Shown one piece after another: positions 1 to 10,575 of a DNA stretch of 64,000 nucleotides. The number at the start of each line of letters is the position of its first letter. The stretch's first letter is position 1. Location of the stretch: assembly GCA_029844215.1 (NCBI GenBank), contig CM056733.1, positions 54,325,142 through 54,389,141 of the forward strand, given 5' to 3'. Below the pieces are notes generated by a model, which was not told the origin of the DNA, did not search any database, and saw nothing but the letters and a program-made list of their open reading frames with translations. The stretch comes from Przewalskia tangutica (taxonomy: Eukaryota > Streptophyta > Magnoliopsida > Solanales > Solanaceae). The translations under genes were made by a program, and so were the position numbers.

Positions 1-321
1 TTAACTCAACCCAAAAGATAGCTTGTAGGGTGAGAATTGTCAAAATCCATATAAGGAGTCCATGTTTTCATTCCATTACCGATGTGGGATTCTTAACACT
101 CTCCCGCACGTCCAGACCCCGTTAACTGGAGCATGGATAATATACTTTGGAGGCCCAACATCAGTGAACAAAGAATTGGAATGAGTCTGACTCTGATACC
201 ATATAGAGAATGGATCTTGGGCCTAACTCAACCACAAAAGCTAGCTTGTAGGGTGAGGATTGTCCGTGTCCATATAAAGAGTCCATGTTCCCATTTCATT
301 ACCGATGTGAGACTCTTAACA
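1..321 (-). mobile_element. TRIM-type small LTR retroelement, left end cut by window
   Basis: Two copies of one LTR flank a very short interior: a partial copy at 1-98 and a fuller copy at about 202-321. Read on the minus strand, each begins TGTTAAGA and contains the CACATCGG block. A Met-tRNA primer-binding site, TGGTATCAGAG, lies next to the right-hand copy (189-201), so that copy is the 5' LTR. A purine-rich GCGGGAGAG just before the other copy (about 99-110) serves as polypurine tract. The interior is only about 100 bp with no coding capacity, as is usual for TRIMs, which depend on other elements for movement. The TSD cannot be checked because the 3' LTR runs off the window. Confidence 0.7.
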
Positions 322-1692
322 CACTATAGACATAAGAAATGAAAAGTTCAACTGCAGATTCCATGCTATGTGTTTTTTCACATTGGAAAATGAACATAAT
401 ATTGGCCAAGTTCGATTGACTGCGATGAAATAGTAATTTTATTTATACAACTCGATATTGTGATTCTATCCCATAAGAAATAACAAATTGATACAATGTA
501 TTAAATAATTACATGTGTATGTCTTGATCAACTATGTCTTATTTATGTTCTTTTTATTTTCTTTTAATTTCTTGACAATCCGCTAGCTTAATTAAGAACG
601 TTGACTCTCGTTTTCTGAACCAACCTATGATCGAATAAAAATGAATTTGTCACTCTTTTTGACATACACCTGGAGAAAATGTTTAAGCCCTTTCCGTCCT
701 GAGAGCCTCCAAGATAGGAGTCACGATTTGCTCGCTAATTTTTTTACCATTATTAGATATGTGTGACAAGGCAGCCTAAAGAACAGATTCCATGCTATAT
801 GATTGCTTTAGTAGTGCTAGATAAAACCTAAGTTGTTGTACAGAAACCTTGTATTACACCTATGACCATTCCGTTGATAGCTCAATGGAGTTGGTGTGAA
901 CTAAAAAAGACATGGGGATAAATGCATACAAAAAGAGTTTTCTCATCTACAAAATTGAATTTCTTTATCCCTATGTATTTTGTATGAGTTTATCCCCGTC
1001 TTTGAATGTCCCTATATATGTCTCAACTACAAAAACTTGAATATATTTGTTATCCCTCGTCAAAAGAATCTATTACTCTACAGAAACTAGTAATATTTAC
1101 ATTGCACTTGGAAAAAATAAGCTTGAATTAATAATTTCTAAACACCAAGGTGACACTCCTGGTGTTGTTGTCATCCTCTGAGACCAGCTACTCATCAATC
1201 ACCCCTGGATCAAACTAGCTAAATCAGACAACAGCCCCTCGACACCATCAATAAATTCCTCCTTTTGCTCATGTTTGCGTTAATTGAAGACGAGTAATAT
1301 GTAGAGCAAGTAATTGTTGAAATTCTTGCAGTAATATCCACTGTGAAATTTTAAAGGGAGAGATCTCACATGAATATCATCTACTTTGAATTCTACGGAG
1401 AAGGTTTGAAATAAAAAAAATTAACTACATACAACTGAAGCGAAGAGAAAAAATGAACACACTAGATCATGATCAAATCTTTTATTACATGAAGACCTTG
1501 CACCATCTTTCAAGAGAAATTGAAAAAATTAGCTATATTATTAATTTAAAAAAATTACTATTAATAATTTTACATTTGAAAAAATTAGAAAAATAAATTT
1601 TAACTAAAAAATATATACAAGTTTTCAATTAAAAAATTAAGAATTTAGCTTTAGGTCATCAATTTAATTAAATCATACCTGAGTTTATATTG
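322..1692. other. AT-rich intergenic stretch, no gene seen
   Basis: I see no coding region, RNA gene or complete transposon here. The sequence is AT-rich with many short A and T runs. The only structure noted is the foldback at 906-1003, listed separately. Confidence 0.6.
906..1003. repeat. Imperfect inverted repeat (foldback)
   Basis: The left arm (906-934, containing GGGGATAAA and GCATACAAAA) pairs with the right arm (about 977-1003, containing TTTTGTATGA and TTTATCCCC) across a loop of about 40 bp. Pairing is over roughly 26 nt with one or two small bulges. It could be a foldback remnant of a MITE; no TSD is evident. Confidence 0.5.
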
Positions 1693-2127
1693 GAATTAAT
1701 TATTTGAATAGAAAAATATTCACAATGTAATTATTTAAAGAGTCTTGTTTAGAGTTTATGTCTTTTAATTAGTTTGTCATATGTAGGTCAATTAGTCAAA
1801 TAATATCAAGTTTATTATGTATATTTTAGTATGTTTTGTTGTCCGATTTATCGTGTTCAAGGTTTGCAATTATAAATGACGCTGATTATTTCGATAAAAA
1901 AAGAATTAATTATTTGAATAGAAAAATATTCACAATGTAATTATTTAAAGAGTCTTGTTTAGAGTTTATGTCTTTTAATTAGTTTGTCATATGTAGGTCA
2001 ATTAGTCAAATAATATCAAGTTTATTATGTATATTTTAGTATGTTTTGTTGTCCGATTTATCGTGTTCAAGGTTTGCAATTATAAATGACGCTGATTATT
2101 TCGATAAAAAAAGAATTAATTATTTGA
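1693..2127. repeat. 210-bp exact tandem duplication (two full copies plus 15 bp)
   Basis: The unit begins GAATTAATTATTTGA. It starts at 1693, again at 1903, and a third time at 2113, where only about 15 bases match before the sequence diverges. The two complete copies look identical by eye, so the duplication is recent or is an assembly artefact. It lies about 450 bp upstream of the start codon of the gene at 2579. Confidence 0.9.
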
Positions 2128-2578
2128 GCAACTAAATTCATAATGCAAGATTAAGGAAAGGGTAAAGAAATAAATGCAATCGTTAAAGCAACTATGATAT
2201 GAGATTATTAAGACAAAGAGTAGAAATACACACACAAAATTATCATCAACCATAGCTATTATGTCTTGGACCCCCTATCCACATTATTAAACAAGATTAG
2301 ATCATAATTACAATCTAACAATTTATATAATCCCGTAGCTCCTCCGACATTCCTTGTATACTAGTCTTTGTATTATGGAATAGTCTGTTGCAGCAATCTT
2401 TGTACCTAATGCTTTAACGCGTGGACTTTACCAACTTTTTCGAGACAAAACGTGGCGGTGCATAGGATAGGAGCAAGAATCATAGAATTGCCAATCTTGA
2501 AATTTTCCATCCTCAAAAAGTTGTCTTGAGATCAGACACTTGTTCAGGAATTCCCAAATCAAGAATTGTTTGTTGGTA
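2128..2578 (+). promoter_or_regulatory. Upstream region of the membrane-protein gene with possible TATA box
   Basis: This 450-bp stretch separates the tandem duplication from the gene. A TATATAA at 2324-2330 is the best TATA candidate and would leave a leader of roughly 220 nt before the ATG at 2579. No other regulatory motif stands out. The TATA call is by sequence only, in an AT-rich region where such matches are common. Confidence 0.3.
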
Positions 2579-3550
2579 ATGGATCTGCCACAAGAGGAGC
2601 TTCAATTCTTGACCATACCTGATATATTTCAAGAATCAATCTCCATACCCAAGAGATCTCCCAAAACATTCTACCTTATTACCCTTACCTTAGTATTTCC
2701 TTTATCTTTTGCAATCTTGGCTCATTCTTTATTCACTCACCCTATCATTACTCAGCTCCAAGAAAACCCAAATTCATCTCATGCCTCTCAATGGACAAAG
2801 CTCATTGTTTTCCAGTTTTGTTACTTACTTTTCTTGTTTGCTTTCTCTTTGCTTTCAACTGCTGCTGTTGTTTTCACTGTCGCATCAATTTACACCTCAA
2901 AGCCTGTGTCATTTTCATCTACTTTAGCTGCAATTCCCAGTGTTTTCAAGAGGCTTTTCATTACCTTCATATGGGTTTCTCTCTCTATGTTGGCTTATAA
3001 CACTGTTTTCTTGATTTTTCTTGTGCTTTTGATTGTAGCAGCCGATACCCAGAATTTGGTTTTGTTCCTTTTCTCGTTTTTGGTTGTCTTTATACTCTTC
3101 CTTGTGGTGCATGTTTACATCAGTGCATTGTGGCATTTGGCTAGTGTAGTGTCTGTTCTTGAGCCTGTTTATGGCATAGGAGCTATGAAGAAGAGCTATG
3201 AATTGTTGAAAGGAAGGACACGAATGGCATTTTTCCTTGTTTTTGGGTATTTGTCTATTTGTGGGGTGATTAATGGGTTTTTTGGGTCAGTTGTGGTGCA
3301 TGGAGGTGAAAATTATGGTGTGTTTACAAGAATTGTGATTGGTGGGTTCTTGGTTGGAGTATTGGTGATTGTGAATCTTGTGGGGCTTTTGATGCAAAGT
3401 GTGTTTTACTATGTTTGCAAGAGCTACCATCATCAGGGGATAGACAAGACTGCTCTTTATGATCATCTTGGTGGATACCTTGGGGAGTATGTTCCTCTCA
3501 AAAGCAGCGTTCAGATGGAGAACTTAGAAGGAGGTGCAATGACGCCATGA
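2579..3550 (+). CDS. Multi-pass plant membrane protein, At4g19950/At5g44860-like family
   Basis: An intact, intronless reading frame of 323 codons, the only convincing host gene in the window. The start is the ATG at 2579 (N-terminus MDLPQEELQFL); the frame stays open back to a TTG at 2540, but the ATG has a G at +4 and matches the family's usual beginning. Hydrophobic segments lie at about residues 31-52, 76-102, 125-152, 158-184, 216-240 and 252-279, giving about six membrane spans. The C-terminal block YHHQGIDKTALYDHLGGYL followed by GEYVPLK is what I recognise as the conserved tail of this plant-only family. Some databases name relatives polyadenylate-binding protein 1-B-binding protein, but their function is not established. 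No signal peptide or enzymatic motif is visible. Family assignment is from recall; function is unknown. Confidence 0.9.
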   Translation: MDLPQEELQFLTIPDIFQESISIPKRSPKTFYLITLTLVFPLSFAILAHSLFTHPIITQLQENPNSSHASQWTKLIVFQFCYLLFLFAFSLLSTAAVVFTVASIYTSKPVSFSSTLAAIPSVFKRLFITFIWVSLSMLAYNTVFLIFLVLLIVAADTQNLVLFLFSFLVVFILFLVVHVYISALWHLASVVSVLEPVYGIGAMKKSYELLKGRTRMAFFLVFGYLSICGVINGFFGSVVVHGGENYGVFTRIVIGGFLVGVLVIVNLVGLLMQSVFYYVCKSYHHQGIDKTALYDHLGGYLGEYVPLKSSVQMENLEGGAMTP

Positions 3551-4789
3551 TGGTGAGAAAGCCTAAATCCTTATGCTTTCATTCGACTTTGTTGCATGAT
3601 ATGTTAGGATGAGGTATTGTAAAGACATTAACTTTGAATTAGGTGGTTGTGTTTTGACACTTGAATTTGTTCCTTTACATAATAGTCATGGTAGTCTTTG
3701 TTCTTTGTGCTTCTTGATAGATTCTGTTAATATGCATCAATGTTGTTTAGAATATATCTGTCGGACCTAAAGTTAAACCATTGTTCATTGTAAATCCTTT
3801 AACTTTGTCTCCTATGTTGTACTCAACGTGTCAAGTCTTCTCTTTGTTTTCGCGTGATTATATTTCCTTAGAATTCCATTGGAGATTGAAATTCAATTTA
3901 TTAACTAAGCTAAGTGATTTAAATAGATAAGGAATAATAAATGATTGGCCTACATGTAATAACTGAGTTGGTACTTCTGCTATTTCAGCCTCACCAAAAC
4001 TCTGCGCTGCTGTAGAACTGATTTCTTTTTTCTTTCAAGGATTTGGGTTGGTATTGTTCTATGATAGTCTTAACTAGCTCCACCCCCTTTTGGGGGCAGT
4101 TTACTTGAAAATAAAATAAAAGAAAAGGCGAGGGATCACCTCATTAGACAGAAAAGTTCGCACCTCATTGCGTGTTTCTTTTGTTTGGGGTGCGGGGGTG
4201 CGGGGAGAGACCGGGGAAAGGGGTTGAGTTAGGATGCTCAAACATCATTGTATTATGTTTAGTGTGTAATTGAAGGAACTGGCTTGGACTCAGTTTTGTG
4301 AATCAAATATTCTTTTAACGATAATTTGCTAACAGAATATTTCTTGGCTTCTGGTTATGCAGAACTTCAGTTTTGTTTAGTCTTGCTAGAAAGACTCGCA
4401 GCGTTACGTGTACTAACTTATTTATTTGGATTTGGTTCACCCAATTCCTGATGTGATTTTTAATTGAAAGTTGCAGCTACTGTAAAATATTTAACCTTGA
4501 TCTCTCGCTTGTGATGATACTCAGTACACATATATTGAGGGGGTAAGTGGGTGGGGGGTGAGAATATGAGCCTACTTCAATGGAGTGATGTACTCGGATT
4601 ATCTCCAAATAGCCTCCAATGTCTAGATGGTCTCTTTGACTGGCCATCGGTCTGAGGAGGAAAAGGTTGAGTTACTCTGCTACCCAAAGCCTTGTAGGCT
4701 TTGTCACAAGGCAAAAGTGAACCATGGATTTATGTCTGCTTATGGATGATGGTATCTCGTGTAGGCGCACTATCTCATCAATATATATG
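3551..4789. other. 3' flank of the gene and non-coding sequence
   Basis: This includes the likely 3' UTR. A candidate polyadenylation signal, AATAAA, is at 3936-3941, but AT-rich text makes it weak. Further right I see no coding region; there are purine/G-rich patches near 4190-4230 and 4540-4560. No complete mobile element was recognised. Confidence 0.45.
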
Positions 4790-6315
4790 GCATTTTTATT
4801 AAAGGCGAGCGCCTTTTCGCCTATGGCGAGAGGCGAGGCGATGGAGTATCACCTTTTTGCGGCGAGACAACCGGTTAACAAAAAGGCGAGAAGAGGCGAT
4901 GAAGCAATGAAGTGAGAAAGGCGTCGCCTTTTTCAAAAAAAGAAAAAAAAGAAGAAAATAGGTTGAATTAATAAAGGGAAAAGGGTTAAATTTGCCCTCC
5001 AACTATCTTTTAAGGAACACATTTGCCCTCCGTTAAATTTTGGGATCAAATATACCCTCCCCGTTTGCAAACTTATTAAATTTGCCCTCATTTGGACGGA
5101 AAGTTGACGTGGACGCCACGTAGGATCCACGTGGATGCCACGTCCCCACCCAATTGCCCCCAAAACTTACTGAGTTCATAACAACCAACATGTGGGACCC
5201 ACCCCACCCCCCTTCACCGTCTTCTTCGACCCACACAACACTGTTGTCGGCGAACACCATCACCATCGCTATGGCTTCACGGGAAAACACCACCCCATCT
5301 GAATCAACCTGAATTTCACCATAAAAACAACACAATTCCCATTATCCGACACACACCAAACTACTGTTCAACACAACACCAATGATTCCTTTATTTTAGA
5401 GCCGTCAATCATATCTCAAAAAACTACTACTATGAAATGGTAGAAATCCACAACAAAGAAGAAATCCACGGACTATACATAAAGCACTTCCTAATGTATC
5501 ATATTCATATACACACTGCAGAACCACAAAATACAAAGGAAACTCAAAGAGAAAAGCGAAACAGTGACAGCACAGCCAGCGGCAAATGACAGAGATAGAT
5601 CTGGCGGATGAAACAAGTGCCGGTGACGATAACAACTAAAACTGCAAGAATTGAGGAAGCTGACTTCAAAACCGTCATTTTTGGTGTTAAGAAATGGTGG
5701 AGAATGAGGAAGAGATGAAGACGATGACGGTTTGGTGTGGGTCGGGTAGTGGGTCAAATTTTGAGGCGGGTTAAATTAATTGGGTCCGCCGACGTGGATC
5801 CAATGTGGCATCCATGTGGATCCTACGTGGCGTCCACGTCAACTTTACGTCTAAATGAGAGCAAATTTAAGAGGGTATATTTGATCCTAAAGTTTAACGG
5901 AGGGCATATGTGTTCCTTAAAAGGTAGTTGGAGGGAAAATTAGACCCTTCTACCATTAATAAAACATAAAACGCAGAGTTAGGATAATTAATAAAACATA
6001 AAATAAAATGCAATACACTGTTGAGAATCTTGGAATTCAAGAACTTGAAGATCTTGAAGAAAAATTAGAATAGACTTTTAGTATTGCTTGTCTTACGAAT
6101 TATTGAGTCATTCAAGTTCGACTTTTAGTATCTAGTATCTACTTTTCATTTTTGAATTGAAATATTTGCTGATGATATGCTATTGCTGTCGAGATTTTGA
6201 TTATTTATATATGCAATTAATTTTTTTAATCTTTTGGTATTAATTGGTACCTCACTTCAAAAAGGCGAGGCAGGCCCTTGTCGCCTTTTGTCACCGCACG
6301 CCTTCCAAAACACTG
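4790..6315. mobile_element. AGGCG-rich hAT-like non-autonomous element, eroded
   Basis: The left part (about 4800-4935) is packed with AGGCG and GCGCCTTTT motifs in both orientations. The right part (about 6255-6315) has matching AAAGGCGAGGC, TCGCCTTTTG and the terminus CCAAAACACTG. This layout, with a CAGTGTTTT-type end and subterminal AGGCG repeats, resembles a repeat family common in nightshade genomes. The left terminus is degraded and I cannot find the 8-bp TSD expected of hAT. The Mutator-like element at 4976-5954 is inserted inside it. Confidence 0.45.
4976..5954. mobile_element. Mutator-like non-autonomous element with long terminal inverted repeats
   Basis: The ends are GGGAAAAGGG (4976) and the inverted counterpart CCCTTCTACC (ending 5954). 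Immediately outside lies a perfect 9-bp TSD, ATTAATAAA, at 4967-4975 and 5955-5963; nine bases is the Mutator signature. The inverted repeats run about 180-190 bp (to about 5160 on the left, from about 5765 on the right); the right one carries a short extra GGATCCACGT-containing segment. The central 600 bp has short open frames on the minus strand but no transposase, so the element is non-autonomous. Captured host sequence (Pack-MULE) is possible but not recognised. Confidence 0.9.
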
Positions 6316-6939
6316 ATATCTAGGCTAGCTTGCCCAATTGCAAGCTTGGAGGTCTAACAACTGAGCATGTATTAAGATTGTTTCTTCTATTCTTCTCCTT
6401 GGCGCAGCCGGTGCCATCCTGGACCAGAAAAGGATATGTCAGTGACCTAGCACGACATAGCACTCTCTGTGCGATGGAATATCTAATTTGTTGGTCAGAA
6501 TATCTGCAGTAAATGCCTATGTTAGATCCTCTCTTCGTAATTAGGGAAAATTCAGTTCAATTCTCGATGGAAACAAAATTTTGTGGATTCGAACTGGAAG
6601 ATCATTTTATTAGTTATCTTTAGGAGAGTATGCAAATGTTTTATCAGATACCTGTAGATTGAGGAATTATCAACAGAAAATATATGAAAATATTGTCATT
6701 TCAAACTTCGAAGCATTATGATGGAAATAAAGAGAATCTGCTTTTAGATTTCTAGTTATATCTTTTTCTGAGCTATCATACTGCTGTGCCTGAATATTTT
6801 TTAGTTTTTGAACAGCGAGTGATTCTTAGTTGGCTAGCTAATATGTTGTTGGCTTCTCCATTCTTTTGTGTCCTCACTCATCACTAACATGCTAGTGAAA
6901 GAAGAACAGAAAATCCGTAGGAGAAGTAAGAGAGATGCA

Positions 6940-7184
6940 ACAGCAGTTCCTTTCAATAAGTGGCGGTGGAATATAATTTGGAAAAGTAAAGCTCCATGTT
7001 TGGTCGCCTGCTTTTGTTGGCTGTTAGTATTTCATCAGGTGGTTGTTATGAAGCTGTCTTAACTAAACTTGTAGAATTGGGGGTTGCCTATTTCAATGCC
7101 ACGTGTCGAAGGGAAATTGCAGATGTTAATCACTTATTCCTGCATAAACTCAAGTGGATGCTCCTTATAAATACTTTTTGTTAG
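6940..7184 (+). pseudogene. LINE reverse-transcriptase C-terminal (zf-RVT) fragment
   Basis: Translation gives KWRWNIIWKSKAP in one frame, then after a frame change EAVLTKLVELGV, a CRRE-type Cys and NHLFLHK. This order (W..IW..K.P, then LT..L...G, then Cys, then HLFLHC) is the zinc-binding tail of plant non-LTR reverse transcriptases. Frame change and loss of cysteines show it is dead. There is no detectable palm domain upstream. Call is from motif order; similarity is modest. Confidence 0.5.
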
Positions 7185-8894
7185 ACATGGAACACCAAAT
7201 GAGTCGAGGATCTTTTCTCTTTTGGTCTAGGAACGGACGTGGTAAAGATAAGATTATGGTACAGTATCTCACTATGTATATGCTGGGTAGGTCTAAGGAA
7301 TTCAAGACGTCACAAACTTAAAAAAATAATCTATTTATAATGTCCTTTTGGCATAATATGATAGAGGTAGATGAAGCTGATTTCTTCTTTTCTAAACTGC
7401 CCTACAGGAGTAGCAAGGGCGCTGACTATTGTAATAAGTGTTCTACATATCCAATATTTCTTACTGCTATTTTGTATTAGTAAAATTGTTTGCTTAGATG
7501 CAAAGGGCACCTCCTTTAGACATAGAGAAAGAGCATCCAGTGGCAACTAAAATCAGAGACTCAAGTTTAAATCTTACTTTGAGAAATTAAAGCACATAGA
7601 GTAAGACGTGTCTCATGGACACCTTTCAAGCCCTACTTGAAAAAAAAATAGCATGAACACCTTTCAAATCCTGGTTTCTTGTATTTGTCATGGTATATTA
7701 GAACTTTATCAGAGTTATCTATTCATGTCAGTCATAGAGCTGGCTGCCTACTTGGATTTCATGTATATCAAATCCTATTAGAAGCTTGATGCGGATAGCT
7801 AATAAAACAATATAATTATTGAAAAAAGTAGTGTCATTGTTTCATCCCTCACATCCTCATGCAGATAATACTGTATCCAGCTTTAAGTGGATTGCGTAAA
7901 GGCTGTCAACATGGATCAATATGAAACGTGAGGCGTTTATGTTTGAGAATTACAATGATAGGTTGCCCTGATGCAAAGTGAAGACACAGATAAGGATTAA
8001 AAAAATTCAATTTCTTGAGATTAGGTGTATATAAGTCAAAATCAACTCGGTCCCAACCCAAAACCAGTTAGGGCTATATGTATCCTCTATATCGATTCTG
8101 CACTATTTGAGCACGCGTGCCTCTGCATGTCTCAGTGAATTCATTGCTTCTAAGATTCATCATATGACTATATTTACACTATCTCTTACGTTGATAATCA
8201 CATGAGAATTAACCTTTCCTCCCTTATTCAAGCTTGAGACCAGCTACACAAAGTTCATGATTAACCCGTATTACAGTGCACTGAAAATTGTAATTCAAAC
8301 AAGGGAGTCCAATGCCACCTAAAAGAGTTGAACTTGAGCTCCCTGTGTGAGGTGTACACCAATTAAACTTTGCACCAGTACTCTTTCGAGACAGTGTATG
8401 CAATTTCCTTGCTTGTTAACTTGCTTGACTCAGAAGATAGAAAGGTCTTTCTTACTTGTTTAGTAAGGTCCTTGCTTTTTTATGCTACTAGGTGCTTGCT
8501 AGGGCAGAGAAATTTTCCTGCTTCATTTGAAACTAACAAGTGTATGGTCGGGCCAGAAGATGGAAATTGATAAGACTTGGTTCTGTTGATGAGCTAGCAC
8601 CCTTTCTGGCACTTCTCCATAAAGAGGAACGACCTCCATTAAGAGAATTGAGAAATAAGGGAGAATTGACTTATCAGTTATCCTTTATTTTGACTTGAGT
8701 ATCTAACATGGATATAATTTTGAATGACTAAAAATAGATATTCTGTCCTCGGAGAATGTTTGAACACAGAAATATTTGTTAAAAAAAGGCTGAAGTCAGA
8801 GGGAATAGTGGTCTACCCTTGTTAGCATGAGTTAACGCATGGAGACCACGTTTGGGCTTTGCGAGTTATTTTCGTTAACCGTTAGCTTGCATCT

Positions 8895-9250
8895 AGTTGA
8901 CCAAATAGTCCAAGTTTAATGAGGAATGTGAGTATCTTCTAATCCCATATGGCTTATTTAAGCATGTACTCTGGACACTTGAGTTGGTTTGATAATGGGA
9001 ACTTTTGGATGTTCCAGTTCTCGCAGTGCTTTAACTCTGATTAGATGTTTCTCTTTGCAGCTCCTGTGGGGCTGCCCTTCTTAGTACAGCGTAGTGTAGC
9101 CAAGTATTCCAAGTTCGATTTGGAAATGATACTCCTGTAACCCCACATGGCTTGTTAAACTATATGCTTTGGGCACTTATCTTGAGCTACTGATGGAAAC
9201 TTTTAAACATTCAAGAACATAGATTATAGATGTTTCTCTTCTTGGCTCCT
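8895..9250. repeat. Diverged tandem duplication, unit about 195 bp
   Basis: Two halves share the order TCCAAGTTT/TCCAAGTTC, CCCATATGGCTT/CCCACATGGCTT, GGACACTT/GGGCACTT, GGAACTTTT/GGAAACTTTT and TAGATGTTTCTCTT. Many substitutions and small indels separate them, so this is an old duplication. No coding capacity is apparent. Confidence 0.6.
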
Positions 9251-9996
9251 TGTCTTATGGTTTTGAATAGCTAGCTAAGCAGGCAGTTTGAAACACATAT
9301 TTTTGTACTTAAACTAAGACTAATTTCCGTGAAACCGACAATTGAAGCCACCTTTCTTTTGGTGACTTATAGGATTCAGGTTAGATGTTTGACATGTCAC
9401 TTACAGACATTGATTGATGCAACAAATAGAGAAAAGGAAAATATGGCAGGCCGATAGAAAGAGAACAAAGCAATCCTTTAATCCTCTTTCTTATACTCTT
9501 TGGGACTTCCTGATATATTTTTAAAGCATTTCAAACTGGAATTTCTGACAAATTGATGAACTTGAGAGAAATTAAATGTTTGGGCGTAAGTGGAGAACGG
9601 GATCAGAGCTACTCGTCCAAAATTAACCACTGGAATAACATGATTGTAGTACAATTTGAGATTTCCTTCAGGAGCTACTACTATTAACCATTGGAATTAC
9701 ATGATTGTATTACAATTTGGACCTTCAAAAGGCAACTTGGCAATATCCATTTTGTGAAGTAGCTTGAACAGTTTAGTATACTTAGTTCCATGGTTCTAAT
9801 TGGCTGTGAGCATGTCAATGGACCTCTATTTACATCGGATAATAATCAAAATATATTTTTGGAAGATGAAATGATGATGAAACTAGTTTGCAGACGAGAA
9901 GTAGCTCGTAAGAGGATTCTGAAAGACTTGCAAGAAAAAAGGACTCTAGGAGGAACATCTTTCTTTACATCAGACATTAGCTAACAGAACTTGCTA

Positions 9997-10233
9997 CTCC
10001 CTCCGTTCCAATTTATGTGAAAGTGTTTGATTGGGCACATAGTTTAAGAGAAAAAGAAAGACTTCTAAAATATGTGGTCTAAAGTAAGCTAAAGAATTTT
10101 TGTGGCTATAAATCATCTCATAAAGGATAAAATTGAAGTTTAATATTGAATTGTTACTGAATATAGAAAGATGTCATTCTTTTTGGGACTGACTAAAAGG
10201 AAAAAAGTGTCACATAAATTGGGACAGAGGGAG
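9997..10233. mobile_element. Stowaway-type MITE
   Basis: Terminal inverted repeats begin CTCCCTCCGTTCCAATTTA on the left and end in the inverted counterpart (ATAAATTGGGACAGAGGGAG) on the right. A TA dinucleotide flanks both ends (9995-9996 and 10234-10235), the Tc1/mariner-Stowaway target duplication. The element is 237 bp with an AT-rich centre and no ORF. It would need a mariner transposase supplied elsewhere. Confidence 0.93.
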
Positions 10234-10483
10234 TATCAGCTAATTTAGGACTTCGCAATTACTGCCCGTGCAGATGGTCGCTCCTGCTAATTCTTGTGCC
10301 TTGTGGTTGGTTTTGGACTTGGATCCTGCTAATTCTTGTGTGTTATGCTTGGTTTTGGTTGTTTCTCCCTGATGAGCTTGCATGTAACATGACACGAGAA
10401 AGGAGATATATGGTTAGGTAAGTTTGCATCTGCTAAGATAACAAAATTTCAGGTCAGAGGCCACCTGATACCGAAGAGGAACC

Positions 10484-10575
10484 TTGAGCTGGTCTTCTTT
10501 TCTATGTCAACTGCAGCTAATCTTGAGCTGGTCTTCTTTAAGCTGCAGTTGACATAGAAAAGAAGACCAGCTCAA
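10484..10575. repeat. Perfect 35-bp inverted repeat with a third partial copy in the loop
   Basis: The left arm (10484-10518) begins TTGAGCTGGTCTTC and ends CAACTGCAGCT; the right arm (10541-10575) is its exact reverse complement. The 22-nt spacer (10519-10540) repeats the first part of the left arm in direct orientation (CTTGAGCTGGTCTTCTTT). It would fold into a strong hairpin. No small-RNA precursor family is recognised; a replication template-switch is the simpler origin. Confidence 0.9.

Larger units (their letters stand above)
6316..9994. other. Non-coding stretch with local duplications
   Basis: Apart from the LINE fragment at 6940-7184 and the duplication at 8895-9250, no gene is seen. 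Short open frames exist but none has a recognisable domain. A smaller duplication of about 60 bp sits near 9623-9720, where two copies of ACATGATTGTA-type sequence follow each other. Non-AT-rich, gene-like composition in places suggests degenerate transposon or intron-like remnants, but I cannot name them. Confidence 0.4.

Noticed and set aside
5405..5757. Minus-strand frames in the Mutator-like element as genes
   Set aside because: They lie in the non-coding centre between TIRs, overlap each other and show no transposase or host domain.
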